From Aureimonas pseudogalii (GTDB lineage: Bacteria; Pseudomonadota; Alphaproteobacteria; Rhizobiales; Rhizobiaceae): DNA of 64,000 nucleotides. The notes beneath the pieces were generated by a model. It had not been told where the DNA came from. It was given only the letters and a program-made list of their open reading frames with translations, and ran no database searches. The position numbers were made by a program, and so were the translations under genes. Location: positions 1 through 64,000 of the forward strand of contig NZ_JACIEK010000017.1 in assembly GCF_014196835.1 (NCBI RefSeq), given 5' to 3'. This document shows, piece after piece, positions 16,072 through 25,060 of this stretch. How positions within the stretch are numbered: position 1 is the first letter of the stretch; every line of letters begins with the position of its first letter.

Positions 16072-16878
16072 GGTAACTGTCCGGTGAGCGCTGGGCTCAG
16101 TTGAGGACGCAGCATTTCTTGTACTTTTTGCCTGAACTGCAGGGGCATGGGTCGTTGCGGCCGACCTTGCCGAAGCTTGAGATCGGGGCGTGGACGCCGG
16201 TGGCGTTGGCGAGGTGCCATGCGTTGAGGGCGAGGACCCAGCGCGGGATAAGATCGGGCGCGGTGTCGTCGAAGGCGTGGACGGCTTCCTTCGGCAGGGT
16301 GCCCTCGTCGCGGGCGATGGCGACGAGTTGGAGAAGCCCGGCGAGGGCGACGCGGGCCTCTTCGTCTCCGCTGGCATCGATCGCGGACCAGCTCGACGGC
16401 TTCAAGTCGACAGCGCGGCCGAAGCCATCGGCCCACAGTTCCCACAGGACCTCGTCGGACCGCGGATCTTCGTCGAGGACCGGCGTGTAGGTCGGCTTGG
16501 CGACGGCGAGGCCCTTGGCGACGACATTGTAGTGCTCCATCACTGCGCCGATTGTCGCCTGGGCGTGGCCCATGTCATCTAACACGGGTTGGCTTTCCTC
16601 GTCATCGTCACGGCTCCAGACCTGCGGCAGCCACTGGCTCGGGACGACGAGGTCGGGACAAACGAGGAGACCGGCGAGGTAGCCGTCGAGTTCGCTGACG
16701 AGCATTGGTCCGTCGTCGTCGGGTAGGTTGAGAAGCAGGCGGTCAAGCTTGCGCAGGCGCGGGGGAAGTCGGGACATCGGGTCTGGCGTTCCAGGGCAGG
16801 AGTTCGTCGATCCAGCGAGCCGGATGATCGTGGATCCGGGCAAGGACATCGCGTATGCTCTTAGCCGACAGACGCATG
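16072..16878 (-). mobile_element. IS66-family element remnant with passenger gene
   Basis: One end is probably at 16072 (GTAACTGTCCGG; IS66 ends start GTAA), cutting the GNAT pseudogene. At 16778-16878 the minus strand encodes the C-terminus of IS66 Tnp[21 protein letters not shown]. Between the two lies the UPF0149/SEC-C gene. The rest of tnpC and the other end are missing, so a deletion removed most of the element. The following 16879-17312 has no supported gene, only a coding-like scrap near 17085-17170 on the minus strand. Confidence 0.6.
16097..16777 (-). CDS. UPF0149 (YecA) family protein with SEC-C zinc motif
   Basis: A 226-residue protein starting at 16777. Residues about 1-175 match UPF0149/YecA: '[34 protein letters not shown]', then a helical region with [14 protein letters not shown]. 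The C-terminus [18 protein letters not shown] is a SEC-C zinc finger like that at the end of SecA. The role of the family is unknown; SEC-C may bind ribosomes or SecB-like partners. The gene begins immediately after the tnpC C-terminus of an IS66 element and before its end, so it looks like an IS passenger. Confidence 0.85.
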   Translation of the reverse strand: MSRLPPRLRKLDRLLLNLPDDDGPMLVSELDGYLAGLLVCPDLVVPSQWLPQVWSRDDDEESQPVLDDMGHAQATIGAVMEHYNVVAKGLAVAKPTYTPVLDEDPRSDEVLWELWADGFGRAVDLKPSSWSAIDASGDEEARVALAGLLQLVAIARDEGTLPKEAVHAFDDTAPDLIPRWVLALNAWHLANATGVHAPISSFGKVGRNDPCPCSSGKKYKKCCVLN

Positions 16879-17312
16879 CTTGCATGCGCCGCCGATAGCC
16901 GAGTATGTCTTAGGCATTGTTAACGAGAGTGTCGGGCGAAAACCCATCGGCTTCGAAGGGATGAAAGTCCTCCTGCACGCGCCGTGGTCCAATACGTCGA
17001 GCGGTAGTGCGCGACAACGCGGCCCGGCATCGCAACTGATAGTCGTGAGATTCACCTCGTCATGTTGGCTCCACGACCTTAGCGCCGCTTAGCGCGATGA
17101 CGATGGTGCCGAAGCCGTGCTTGTCGGTGGTCAGAACTTTGCGTCCTTCGAACACCGCGATCAACGGCCCCGGCGGCGGTCCCAAGTGAGGCAGGCTTCA
17201 ATAGGTTCTCCGTTCAAATTGATAGCGGCTTCTACCTAATCCACTAGATGAAGGCGATCAGATGCTGCGCTGCAGGCGTAATCCGACTGTGAATGGAATT
17301 TGATCACCGGAG

Positions 17313-17338
17313 CAAAACAAACAGGCTTGCATGTTTTG
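17313..17338. promoter_or_regulatory. inverted repeat, candidate TetR operator
   Basis: CAAAACA (17313-17319) and TGTTTTG (17332-17338) are perfect 7-bp arms with a 12-bp spacer, about 40 bp before the tetR start, the usual place for autoregulation. Confidence 0.5.
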
Positions 17339-17375
17339 ATAAGGGGTTCATTCTCTCTTTTATCGGAGAATGATC

Positions 17376-18026
17376 GTGCAACGAACCCAAGATCAGAAAA
17401 GTGCCGACACTCGTCGCCTCCTCATGGAAGCGACCATTCGTCTTCTGCTGCGGCATGGGTTCTCGCGACTGACGACGCCGGACATCTCGCTTGAAGCCGG
17501 GGTCTCGCGAGGAGCGCTGACGCATCATTTTACGTCGAAGGAGGAGCTGATCGCTTCGGCGCTGGAGTTCCAACTCCGGCTGGTCATCGTCGAGATGAAG
17601 TCCTTCGTCGAAGATTCGATCGATCGGCTCAATCCCTCTGATCTCGTGGTCGACTACCTGTGGAACCTGATGACCGATGGCCTTTACTACACGACGCTCG
17701 AGTATTTGCCGGAACTGCGCCATAACCCCGGCTTCAAAGCCCGAATGATCCCGGTGGTCAGGGAGTTCCATCTCGCACTTGACGAGGTCTGGTCGACCTT
17801 GGCCCAGCCGGAGGGCATCGGTCCCGACCGCGCCCGCGTGATGCTGAACGCCACGATGTGCCTTATTCGGGGCATGGTGCAGCAGACCATCGTGCGCGAC
17901 GACGCCGACTACTTCCGCGAGATTCTCGCCTTCTGGAAGGCGAGCCTTCGCACGCTGCTGCATCAGGGCATGCCGCCCGTCTCCGCAAAGCCCACTTCCC
18001 AGACCGCAGGACAAGATTTCCCGTGA
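17376..18026 (+). CDS. TetR-family regulator of the amidohydrolase/liv operon
   Basis: A 216-residue TetR protein. The N-terminal HTH is 'TRRLLMEATIRLLLRHGFSRLTTPDISLEAGVSRGALTHHFTSKEEL' in outline (residues about 13-58). The GTG at 17376 is preferred to the ATG at 17370, because GGAGAA sits 7 bases before the GTG and only one base before the ATG. The stop overlaps the amidohydrolase start (GTGA), so it is the first gene of a seven-gene operon and probably controls it, sensing the transported substrate or product. Confidence 0.85.
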   Translation: MQRTQDQKSADTRRLLMEATIRLLLRHGFSRLTTPDISLEAGVSRGALTHHFTSKEELIASALEFQLRLVIVEMKSFVEDSIDRLNPSDLVVDYLWNLMTDGLYYTTLEYLPELRHNPGFKARMIPVVREFHLALDEVWSTLAQPEGIGPDRARVMLNATMCLIRGMVQQTIVRDDADYFREILAFWKASLRTLLHQGMPPVSAKPTSQTAGQDFP

Positions 18027-19258
18027 CCGCCATTCTTCTGAAGAACGCCCGCATCGTCGACGGAACGCAGGACCGCCCCTCCGACGCCGTCGATGTCCTC
18101 GTCGAGGGCCATTACGTGCGCGAGGTCGGCTCGGCGCTCGCCTCCGGCACCGCCACGGTCGTCGATCTCGGTGGCCGGACGCTGATGCCCGGCCTCGTCG
18201 ACTGCCACGTCCACGTCATCGCCTCGACGCCCGATCTCGGCGCCAACGCCGAACTGCCCAACTCGCTGGTCGCGCTGCGCGCCGCCGGCATCATGAACGC
18301 CATGCTGATGCGCGGCTTCACCACGGTGCGCGACCTCGGCGGCGCCGACCACGGCCTCGTTCAAGCGGTGGAGGAGGGCGCGATTGCGGGGCCGCGGCTC
18401 GTGATCTGCGGCAAGGCGCTGTCGCAGACCGGCGGGCACACCGACTATCGCGGCCGCAACCATTCGCGCTCGGTCGCCTACTACAAGGACAGGCTGGGCA
18501 CGCTCGGCCGGGTCTGCGACGGCGTCGACGAGGTGCGCCGGGCCTGCCGCGAGGAGATCAAGGCCGGCGCACAGTTCATCAAGCTGATGGCCAATGGCGG
18601 CGTCTCCTCGCCGACCGATCCGATCGCCTTCCTCGGCTTCTCGCGCGACGAGATCCTGGCCGCGGTGGAGGAGGCCGGCAACGCGCAGACCTATGTCGCG
18701 GCGCATCTCTACACCGACGAGGCGATCCGCCGAGCTCTCGAATGCGGCGTCGTGTCGATCGAGCACGGCAATCTCGTGACGGCGCAGACGGCCGCGCTGA
18801 TCAAAGAGAAGGGCGCCTTCGTGGTGCCGACCAACGTCACCTTCCATCGTCTGGCCAAGGACGGCGCCGGGCTCGGCCTGCCGCCCGAGTCCGTCGCCAA
18901 GATCGAGGACGTGCGGGGCGCCGGGCTGGACGCGCTCACCATCCTGCACGAGGCGGGGGTGACGATGGGCTACGGCTCCGATCTCCTGGGCGAGATGCAT
19001 GCCTTCCAGTCCGACGAGTTCGTGCTGCGCGGCGAACGCCTGCCGGCGATGGACGTGATCCGCTCGGCGCTCGGCGATGCCGCCCGGATCGTCGGCATGG
19101 AGGGTCTCGTCGGCACGCTCGCGCCCGGCGCCTTCGCCGATCTCGTGGTGGTCGACGGCGATCCGTTGGCCGACCTCTCGCTGCTGACCGGCCAAGGCCG
19201 CCACATGCCGCTCATCATCAAGGACGGCGCGGTCGTCAAGCAGTCCGAGCGCTTCTGA
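18023..19258 (+). CDS. metal-dependent amidohydrolase (prolidase/carboxypeptidase-like)
   Basis: A 411-residue enzyme of the amidohydrolase superfamily. Metal ligands are visible: HVHV near residue 59, FIKLMANGG (candidate carboxylated Lys) near 190, AAHLYTDEA, SIEHGN and a final GYGSD Asp near 320. The C-terminus 'GTLAPGAFADLVVVDGDPL' closes the beta-sandwich. Relatives hydrolyse Xaa-Pro or Xaa-Arg dipeptides, N-acyl amino acids or imidazolone-type rings. A GTG start overlapping tetR and a position before a Liv-type importer suggest that it cleaves the imported compound in the cytosol, releasing an amino acid. Exact substrate not predictable here. Confidence 0.85.
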   Translation: MTAILLKNARIVDGTQDRPSDAVDVLVEGHYVREVGSALASGTATVVDLGGRTLMPGLVDCHVHVIASTPDLGANAELPNSLVALRAAGIMNAMLMRGFTTVRDLGGADHGLVQAVEEGAIAGPRLVICGKALSQTGGHTDYRGRNHSRSVAYYKDRLGTLGRVCDGVDEVRRACREEIKAGAQFIKLMANGGVSSPTDPIAFLGFSRDEILAAVEEAGNAQTYVAAHLYTDEAIRRALECGVVSIEHGNLVTAQTAALIKEKGAFVVPTNVTFHRLAKDGAGLGLPPESVAKIEDVRGAGLDALTILHEAGVTMGYGSDLLGEMHAFQSDEFVLRGERLPAMDVIRSALGDAARIVGMEGLVGTLAPGAFADLVVVDGDPLADLSLLTGQGRHMPLIIKDGAVVKQSERF

Positions 19259-19307
19259 TTCTCGCGGCGCCGGCCGCTTCTCATCCCTCCCGAACAAGGT
19301 GACAGAC

Positions 19308-20531
19308 ATGAAGCTCGACAGACGTCAGGCCCTGCAGATGATGGCCGCCGGAACGCTCGCGGCGGCGATGCCGCGGACCGCGCTCGCACAGGGCGCCGAG
19401 TACCGGATCGGGGCGCTTTGCCCGATCACCGGGGCCGGCTCGACCTTCGGCACCGGCATGCAGAAGATGATCGTGGCCGCCGCCGCCGAGATCAACGCTG
19501 CCGGCGGCGCAGCCGGCCGCACCCTCACGGTGTTCCAGGACGACACGCAGACCCAGCCGCAGGCCGCGGTGCTGGCTGCCAAGAAGCTCCTCGAGGTCAA
19601 CGAGGTTCAGGCGATCCTCGGCACCTGGTCGTCGGGCGTCTCGCTGGCGGTGATTCCGCTGTGCAACGATGCCGGCGCCATTCTGATGAACACCTCGGGC
19701 GCCCCGGCGCTCTCGGTGGCTCCGGCCAACGCCAAGCATCTTTCCTACCGGTTCCAGGCGACCAACGACCGCTTCGGCCGCGCCTTTGCCGAGATCGCCA
19801 AGCGCGAGGGCTTCAAGAAGCCGGCGACGATGGCCTTCAACAACGCCTCCGGCATCGGCAACACCGAGGGCTTCGCCAAGGCCTGGAAGGCGGACGGGGG
19901 CACGGTCGAGAAGGTCGTCGTCTACGAGCCGAACCAGCCGAGCTACCGCTCCGAACTGCAGAGCGTGCTCGACGGCGAGCCGGACGTCATCGTCATGGGC
20001 TCCTACGTTGCCGACACCGCGATCATCCTGCGCGAGTGGTTCCAGAGCGGCGCGACGAACAAGTTCATCATTCCCCGCTGGGCCTTCAACGTCGACACGG
20101 TCGCCACGCTCGGTCCCGAGGTCATGGCCAACGTCATCACGGTCGAGAGTGTCGCCAACGAAAGCTCGCCCGCCTTCGCCGCCTTCGACGCGCTCTATCG
20201 CAAGGAGATGGGCGAGCCCGGCACGGCCAACAACTACGCGGCGATGACCTACGACATGACGGTGCTGCTCGCACTCGCCATCGAGGCCGCCGGCCCCGGT
20301 GCCGACAACGCCGCGATCAATGCCAAGATCGTCGAAGTCTCAGGACCGGACGGCGAGGTCGTGACCTCGTTCGCGGCCGGCCGCGACGCGCTGAAGGCCG
20401 GCAAGTCGATCAACTACGACGGCGCCTCCTCCGTCCTCGATCTCGACGCGTTCGGTGACGTGACGCCGGATTTCGGCGCCTTCTTCTTCGAGGGCGACGC
20501 CTTCCAGCGCCGGTACGTCGTCCAGATCTGA
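19308..20531 (+). CDS. periplasmic substrate-binding protein, Liv/branched-chain type
   Basis: A 407-residue protein of the Peripla_BP_6 type. It has an N-terminal export signal with a twin-arginine start (KLDRRQALQMMAAGTLAAA, cleavage after ALAQ), then 'YRIGALCPITGAGSTFGTGM' and 'GGAAGRTLTVFQDDTQTQP', classic for Liv-type receptors. The ATG at 19308 is taken; an upstream in-frame GTG at 19299 is less likely. It captures the operon's substrate, which may be an amide, oligopeptide or amino-acid derivative in view of the amidohydrolase. Confidence 0.88.
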   Translation: MKLDRRQALQMMAAGTLAAAMPRTALAQGAEYRIGALCPITGAGSTFGTGMQKMIVAAAAEINAAGGAAGRTLTVFQDDTQTQPQAAVLAAKKLLEVNEVQAILGTWSSGVSLAVIPLCNDAGAILMNTSGAPALSVAPANAKHLSYRFQATNDRFGRAFAEIAKREGFKKPATMAFNNASGIGNTEGFAKAWKADGGTVEKVVVYEPNQPSYRSELQSVLDGEPDVIVMGSYVADTAIILREWFQSGATNKFIIPRWAFNVDTVATLGPEVMANVITVESVANESSPAFAAFDALYRKEMGEPGTANNYAAMTYDMTVLLALAIEAAGPGADNAAINAKIVEVSGPDGEVVTSFAAGRDALKAGKSINYDGASSVLDLDAFGDVTPDFGAFFFEGDAFQRRYVVQI

Positions 20532-20628
20532 CGACGCCCCCGAAGCGCGTGTCGGCCCGTCGCCAGACGGCCGGCACGCGTCCGCCCTCGCCGCCGTTCC
20601 GGCCTCCTCCATCCTGTCTGCGGGATCC

Positions 20629-21495
20629 ATGACCAGCTTCTTCGATCTGCTCCTGTCCGGGCTGATGTCCGGCCTGGTGATCGGGCTCGGCGCGCTCGCC
20701 GTCACGCTCGTCTTCGGTGTCGCCCGCTTTCCCAACGCAGCGACGGGCGACGTCATGTCGCTCAGCGCCTATGCGGCGCTCGCCGCGGCGGGGGCGACCG
20801 GTTCGATGGTCCTCGGGGGCGCCGGCGCGCTTCTCGCCGGCATTCTCCTCAACGTCGCGCTCTACCTCCTCGTCTTCCGCAAGCTCGCCGACCGCCGCCC
20901 GGTGATGTCGCTGCTCGCCTCGATCGGCGTCGGCTTCATGGTCCGCGCCGGCCTCGGCCTCGTCTACGGGCAGCAGCCGCAGGTGTTCCGGATGCCTTTG
21001 ACGCGCCCGATGATGCTCTTCGACATGCGGATCCAGCCGACAGATCTGAAGCTCGCCGGTGTCACGATCGTCACGCTCGTCGCGGTCTTCCTCATCCTCG
21101 AGAAGACGTCGATAGGCCGGCGCATGCGCGCCGTCTCGGCCGACCCCTCGCTCGCGCGTGTCTCCGGCATCGATCCCGTGCGCGTCATGCTCGCCCTCTG
21201 GGCGCTCGCCGGCGCCGTGTCGGCGATGGCCGGCCTCATTCTCGGCATGAAGACGGTGGTGACGCCCGACATGGGCTGGAACATGCTGCTGCCGTCCTTC
21301 GCCGCGGCCGTTCTCGGCGGCATCGGCCATCCGCTCGGCGCCGTGGTGGCGGGCGTGCTGCTCGGCGTGGTGCAGGAGCTCGCCACCCCGTTCGTCGGCT
21401 TCACCTACAAGATCGCGGTCGCCTTCGCCGTCCTCATGCTCGTTCTTCTCGTGAGACCTCGCGGCCTGTTCGGCCGCCAGGATGGAGCCCGCTGA
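20629..21495 (+). CDS. branched-chain-type ABC permease LivH
   Basis: A 288-residue integral membrane protein with about eight hydrophobic segments and the LivH patterns 'GLALGALAVTLVFGVARFPNAA' (in outline, N-terminal) and 'GILGAVSAMAG' centrally, then 'SFAAAVLGGIGHPLGAVVAG', the cytosolic loop that contacts the ATPase. The stop overlaps the start of livM by one base. It forms the inner-membrane channel with LivM. The 97 bp before it hold no separate gene. Confidence 0.87.
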   Translation: MTSFFDLLLSGLMSGLVIGLGALAVTLVFGVARFPNAATGDVMSLSAYAALAAAGATGSMVLGGAGALLAGILLNVALYLLVFRKLADRRPVMSLLASIGVGFMVRAGLGLVYGQQPQVFRMPLTRPMMLFDMRIQPTDLKLAGVTIVTLVAVFLILEKTSIGRRMRAVSADPSLARVSGIDPVRVMLALWALAGAVSAMAGLILGMKTVVTPDMGWNMLLPSFAAAVLGGIGHPLGAVVAGVLLGVVQELATPFVGFTYKIAVAFAVLMLVLLVRPRGLFGRQDGAR

Positions 21496-22382
21496 TGGAA
21501 GCCTATGTCCTCGCCGTCGCGATCTTCGTCGCGATCTACGCCCTGTTGACGCTCGGCCTCAACCTTCAGTACGGGCTCACCGGCCTCACCAATTTCGGCC
21601 TCGTCGGCTTCTTCGCCATCGGCGCCTATGCCTCCGCCATTCTCTCGACGATGGGCTATCCCATCCTGCTGGGCTTCGCGGCGGGCATGCTAATTTCGGT
21701 CGCCGCCGCCTGGCCGATCGGGCTCATCGCACTGCGGCTCCGCGACGACTATTTCGCCATCGCCACGCTCGGCTTCTCGGAGGTGGTGCGCGTGGCGATC
21801 ATCAGCGAGGGGGAGCTGACGGCCGGCGTGCAGGGCATTCCCGGCATTCCCCGCCTCTTCGCCTTCGCCGAGGCGCGCACCGCCCAGCCGCTGCTCGTGC
21901 TCGGCACGCTGCTTCTGGTCAATCTCGCGGTGGTGCTGGCCATGCGCCGCATCGTGCGCTCGCCCTTCGGCCGCATCATCGGCGCGATCCGAGACAACGA
22001 GGAGGCGGTGAGCGCCCTCGGCAAGGATCCCGCCCGCTTCAAGACGCAGGTGCTGATGGTCGGCGCGGCCCTCTCGGCGCTCGGCGGCAGCTTCTATGCC
22101 CATTACGTCGGCTACGTCACGCCCGACCAGTTCATCCCCCTCGTCACCTTCCAGATCTGGATGGCGATGATCCTCGGCGGCGCCGGCAAGATCTCCGGCG
22201 CGGTGATCGGCACGCTCGTGCTCATGCTGCTCCTCGAAGGCTCCCGCTTCCTGCCGGACGTCCTGCCCTTCGTCTCCGGCGCGGCGATGGCCGAGATCCG
22301 CATCTTCGCGGTGGGCTTCGCCCTCGTCCTCTTCACCCTCTACCGCCCGCAGGGCCTCATGGGAGACTTCACCAAGCGATGA
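21495..22382 (+). CDS. branched-chain-type ABC permease LivM
   Basis: A 295-residue permease with LivM features: 'LGLNLQYGLTGLTNFGLVGFF' at the N-terminus (the 'N..G..G..NFG' motif) and 'GRIIGAIRDNEEAVSALGKDP', the signature cytosolic loop, then 'TFQIWMAMILGGAGKISGAV'. It ends in an ATGA overlap with the LivG gene. Pairs with LivH. Confidence 0.87.
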   Translation: MEAYVLAVAIFVAIYALLTLGLNLQYGLTGLTNFGLVGFFAIGAYASAILSTMGYPILLGFAAGMLISVAAAWPIGLIALRLRDDYFAIATLGFSEVVRVAIISEGELTAGVQGIPGIPRLFAFAEARTAQPLLVLGTLLLVNLAVVLAMRRIVRSPFGRIIGAIRDNEEAVSALGKDPARFKTQVLMVGAALSALGGSFYAHYVGYVTPDQFIPLVTFQIWMAMILGGAGKISGAVIGTLVLMLLLEGSRFLPDVLPFVSGAAMAEIRIFAVGFALVLFTLYRPQGLMGDFTKR

Positions 22383-23137
22383 GTCTCGACGTCCGCCATC
22401 TCGTCAAATCCTACGGTGCCGTGCGCGTCACCGACGACGTCACCTTCAGCGTGCCAGCCGGCGATCTCGTGGGGCTGATCGGACCCAACGGCGCCGGCAA
22501 GTCCACGCTGTTCTCGATCGTCACCGGCTTCCTCGACGCCGATGCCGGCGAGGTCTCGTTCGACGGTCGGCCGCTGCACCGCGTGTCGGCCAGCGAACGG
22601 GCGCGGCGCGGGCTGGTGCGCACCTTCCAGGTGCCGCGCGAGTTCTCCCATCTCAGCGTGCGCGAGAACCTGATGGCCGCTGCGCCGGCCCAAGCCGGCG
22701 AGACGCTCAGTTCGCTGTTCCTCGCCCCCGGCCGCGTCCGGCGCGAGGAGGCCGCGCTGCGCGAGAAGGTCGACGGGCTTCTCGGTTTCCTGAACCTCGC
22801 GCGCGTCGCCGAGGTTTCGGCGGGCCAGCTCTCGGGCGGCCAGAAGAAGCTGGTGGAACTCGGCCGGGCCCTGATGACGGGCGCGCGCACCATCCTTCTC
22901 GACGAGCCCTTCGCCGGGGTCAATCCGGTGCTGATCGAGGAGATTTCGGAGCGGGTTCGCGAGCTCAACGCGCAAGGCATCGGCTTCCTCGTCATCGAAC
23001 ACGATCTCGGCGCCCTCTCGCGCCTCGTCACCACGCTGCACGTGATGGACCGCGGGCGGCTCATCGCCAGCGGCCCGCCGGCCAAGGTGCTCGCCGATCC
23101 GCTCGTGCGCGAAGCCTATCTCGGAGGTCTGTCATGA
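22379..23137 (+). CDS. ABC transporter ATPase LivG
   Basis: A 252-residue ATPase with Walker A GPNGAGKST (near residue 40), Q-loop region RTFQVPREF, ABC signature LSGGQKK, Walker B ILLDEPFAGV and switch His in 'VIEHDL'. The 'LVRTFQ' and 'DEPFAGVNP' motifs are typical of LivG rather than LivF. The ATG overlaps the livM stop by 4 bp and its own stop overlaps livF by 4 bp. Confidence 0.88.
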   Translation: MSLDVRHLVKSYGAVRVTDDVTFSVPAGDLVGLIGPNGAGKSTLFSIVTGFLDADAGEVSFDGRPLHRVSASERARRGLVRTFQVPREFSHLSVRENLMAAAPAQAGETLSSLFLAPGRVRREEAALREKVDGLLGFLNLARVAEVSAGQLSGGQKKLVELGRALMTGARTILLDEPFAGVNPVLIEEISERVRELNAQGIGFLVIEHDLGALSRLVTTLHVMDRGRLIASGPPAKVLADPLVREAYLGGLS

Positions 23138-23838
23138 GCCTGCTCGCGATCGAGGCCCTCACGGGGGGCTATTCCGAGGTCGACATCCTCAACGGCATCG
23201 ACGTCGCCGTCGATGCCGGACAGGTCGTCACCATCGCCGGCACCAACGGCGCCGGAAAGTCGACCTTGGCCAAGGCCGTGGTCGGCCTGCTGCCACGCGT
23301 CGGCGGGCGTATTCTTCTGGAGGGCGCCGTTCTCGCCTCGATTCCCGCCGAGAAGCGCGCAAGTCTCGGCGTCGGCTACGTGCCGCAGGTCGCCAACGTC
23401 TTCGCGCCGCTGACCGTCACCGAGAACCTCGAGGTGGTGGAGGGCGTCCGGGATCGGAAGGCCCGGATTGCGGAACTCTTCGCTCTGTTCCCAGCGCTGG
23501 CCGAGCGTCGCAAGGCGCGGGCGGGAAGCCTGTCGGGCGGCGAGCGCCAGCAGCTCGCCTTCGCCCGCGCGCTGATGACGCGCCCGCGGCTCGTCGTCCT
23601 CGACGAGCCGACGGCGGCGCTGTCGCCCGCCCTCGTCGAGGACAGCTTCCGGCGCATCGCCGGGCTGGCCAGGGAGGGCACGGCGGTGCTTCTCATCGAG
23701 CAGCGCGCTCGACAAGCTCTGGCGATCTCGGATGTCGGCTACATCCTCGACATCGGCAGGGTGGCGTTGAAGGGACCGGCCCGTGCGCTTCTCGACGACG
23801 AGCGCGCCGCCAGCCTCTATCTCGGTCAGGCCCATTAA
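23134..23838 (+). CDS. ABC transporter ATPase LivF
   Basis: A 234-residue ATPase with Walker A GTNGAGKST, signature LSGGERQ, Walker B VVLDEPTAAL and 'LIEQRARQAL' (LivF-type, with Gln-Arg in place of the usual His-Asp/Asn). The usual switch His is thus replaced, as in many LivF proteins (IEQN), leaving catalysis mainly to the LivG site. Last gene of the operon. Confidence 0.87.
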   Translation: MSLLAIEALTGGYSEVDILNGIDVAVDAGQVVTIAGTNGAGKSTLAKAVVGLLPRVGGRILLEGAVLASIPAEKRASLGVGYVPQVANVFAPLTVTENLEVVEGVRDRKARIAELFALFPALAERRKARAGSLSGGERQQLAFARALMTRPRLVVLDEPTAALSPALVEDSFRRIAGLAREGTAVLLIEQRARQALAISDVGYILDIGRVALKGPARALLDDERAASLYLGQAH

Positions 23839-23882
23839 GGCCTTCACGACGGTTCCGCTTCATATGCTGAAAGGCACAACCC

Positions 23883-23907
23883 GCCCAACGGCCTTTCGGC
23901 CTGTGGG
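23883..23907 (+). terminator. hairpin after the liv operon, possible terminator
   Basis: CCCAACGGCC-TTTC-GGCCTGTGGG forms a GGCC/GGCC stem extended by flanking pairs, about 45 bp after livF and followed by an A/T-rich AATTTTATT. The remainder of the 23839-24157 gap shows no gene. Confidence 0.4.
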
Positions 23908-24157
23908 GAGCAGCAATTTTATTGGGGCAGCGACGAGCCGATGATATTGTCCGGTCGGCTCCCAGCGCTCGACCAAGAAGGTGTCCAGTTCGAAGGCTTT
24001 CCTTTAAGCCGGAGCACTTCCCACGACACGTCGCGAAGGCGTGGGCCGACGGGTCTCAGCAAGCGCGCGTGGGGTGGGCGAGGGCACGCCGAAGAGATCC
24101 GTCAGGAAGGGCTGATACCGTCCATTGGTTTGTCTTCCTCCATCCTCATAACCCGCT

Positions 24158-24544
24158 TCAGCGAATGACCTCGACCTTCACGCCGGCGGCCTTCGCAATC
24201 TCCTTCCAGGCGCGATCGCTCGTGAGGGCTGGCACACCCAGGTTCTTGGCGAGTGCGAGGCAGAACCGATCCCCCAGCGACAGGCCGACGTCCTTCGACA
24301 GGGATCGCAGACGGGCCGCCTCCTCGGCGACCTCCTGACCCACGGGGACGATCGCGATGTCGAGATCGGACAGATCCTGAACCGCCTCGTCTGCACCCAG
24401 GCCCCGATCGATCAGCTTGGATAGAACCTCGGTGTAGTTGACGACGGACATGCTGGCGTCACCGAGCCGGGCTTCGACCTTGTCGGAGCCTTTCTCGGAA
24501 AAGAGCAGACAGAGAACGGCGGACGCATCGAGGACGCAGGCCAT
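24158..24544 (-). CDS. PIN-domain ribonuclease toxin (VapC-like)
   Basis: A 128-residue PIN-domain protein. Acidic active-site residues are visible: D6 in VLDASAV, E in 'VVNYTEV' near residue 39, D in 'LSLGDRFCLALA' and D in 'LTSDRAW'. VapC toxins cleave tRNA or rRNA to arrest growth. It starts 3 bp after the antitoxin gene ends, and the two form a standard toxin-antitoxin operon. Normal length for the family. Confidence 0.9.
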   Translation of the reverse strand: MACVLDASAVLCLLFSEKGSDKVEARLGDASMSVVNYTEVLSKLIDRGLGADEAVQDLSDLDIAIVPVGQEVAEEAARLRSLSKDVGLSLGDRFCLALAKNLGVPALTSDRAWKEIAKAAGVKVEVIR

Positions 24545-24547
24545 CAG

Positions 24548-24796
24548 CTACTCCTTCGTCGCTTCCTGACGCCGCTCGGCGATCAGCTCATCCGCCACCG
24601 ATCCCAATTCAGGTGCATAGTCACGCAGCTTCTCCTGAAGACGCCGCAACGCAGAGCGGGCGGGGCGGATGCGAATCTCTTCGCCATGCAGTTCCATCAG
24701 AACGGTATCGCCCTTCTGCAACCCCATCGACTTGCGAAACGCTGCCGGCAGAATAACCCGCCCGCCTTCGACGATCTTGCCCTTGGCTGCCGGCAT
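24548..24796 (-). CDS. AbrB/MazE-type antitoxin
   Basis: An 82-residue protein with an N-terminal swapped-hairpin AbrB fold: 'GKIVEGGRVILPAAFRKSMGLQKGDTVLMEL', 'GEEIRIRP', then a helical tail (LRRLQEKLRDYAPEL) that would wrap the toxin. It precedes the PIN toxin and would autorepress. The pair probably stabilises the element. Confidence 0.88.
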   Translation of the reverse strand: MPAAKGKIVEGGRVILPAAFRKSMGLQKGDTVLMELHGEEIRIRPARSALRRLQEKLRDYAPELGSVADELIAERRQEATKE

Positions 24797-25060
24797 GGCG
24801 AGAACCCTTAGCTGCGCTATATGACTGCAAAGCAGAATGACATACTTTATGCCAGAAAGGCGTAATGGTGCATAGACCGAAGCACACGCGCTCTCCTACC
24901 AGACGTCAAGTGTAGGCTCCATGGCCTCCCGCAGCCGAGTGACATGCTCTCAAATGATCGGTTTAGCGCAGGGTCGGCCACGGCTGCTCGTAAACTATCT
25001 ACCGCTGGTATCGCGCATGCGCTATAAATTCGGCACGTTTCCGAGCAGGCTTGAGCCCGA

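Noticed and set aside
17963-19309. 448-codon minus-strand frame
   Set aside because: Antisense shadow of the amidohydrolase, whose metal ligands are clear on the plus strand.
21690-23041. minus-strand ORFs across livM and livG
   Set aside because: Antisense to permease and ATPase genes with complete motifs.
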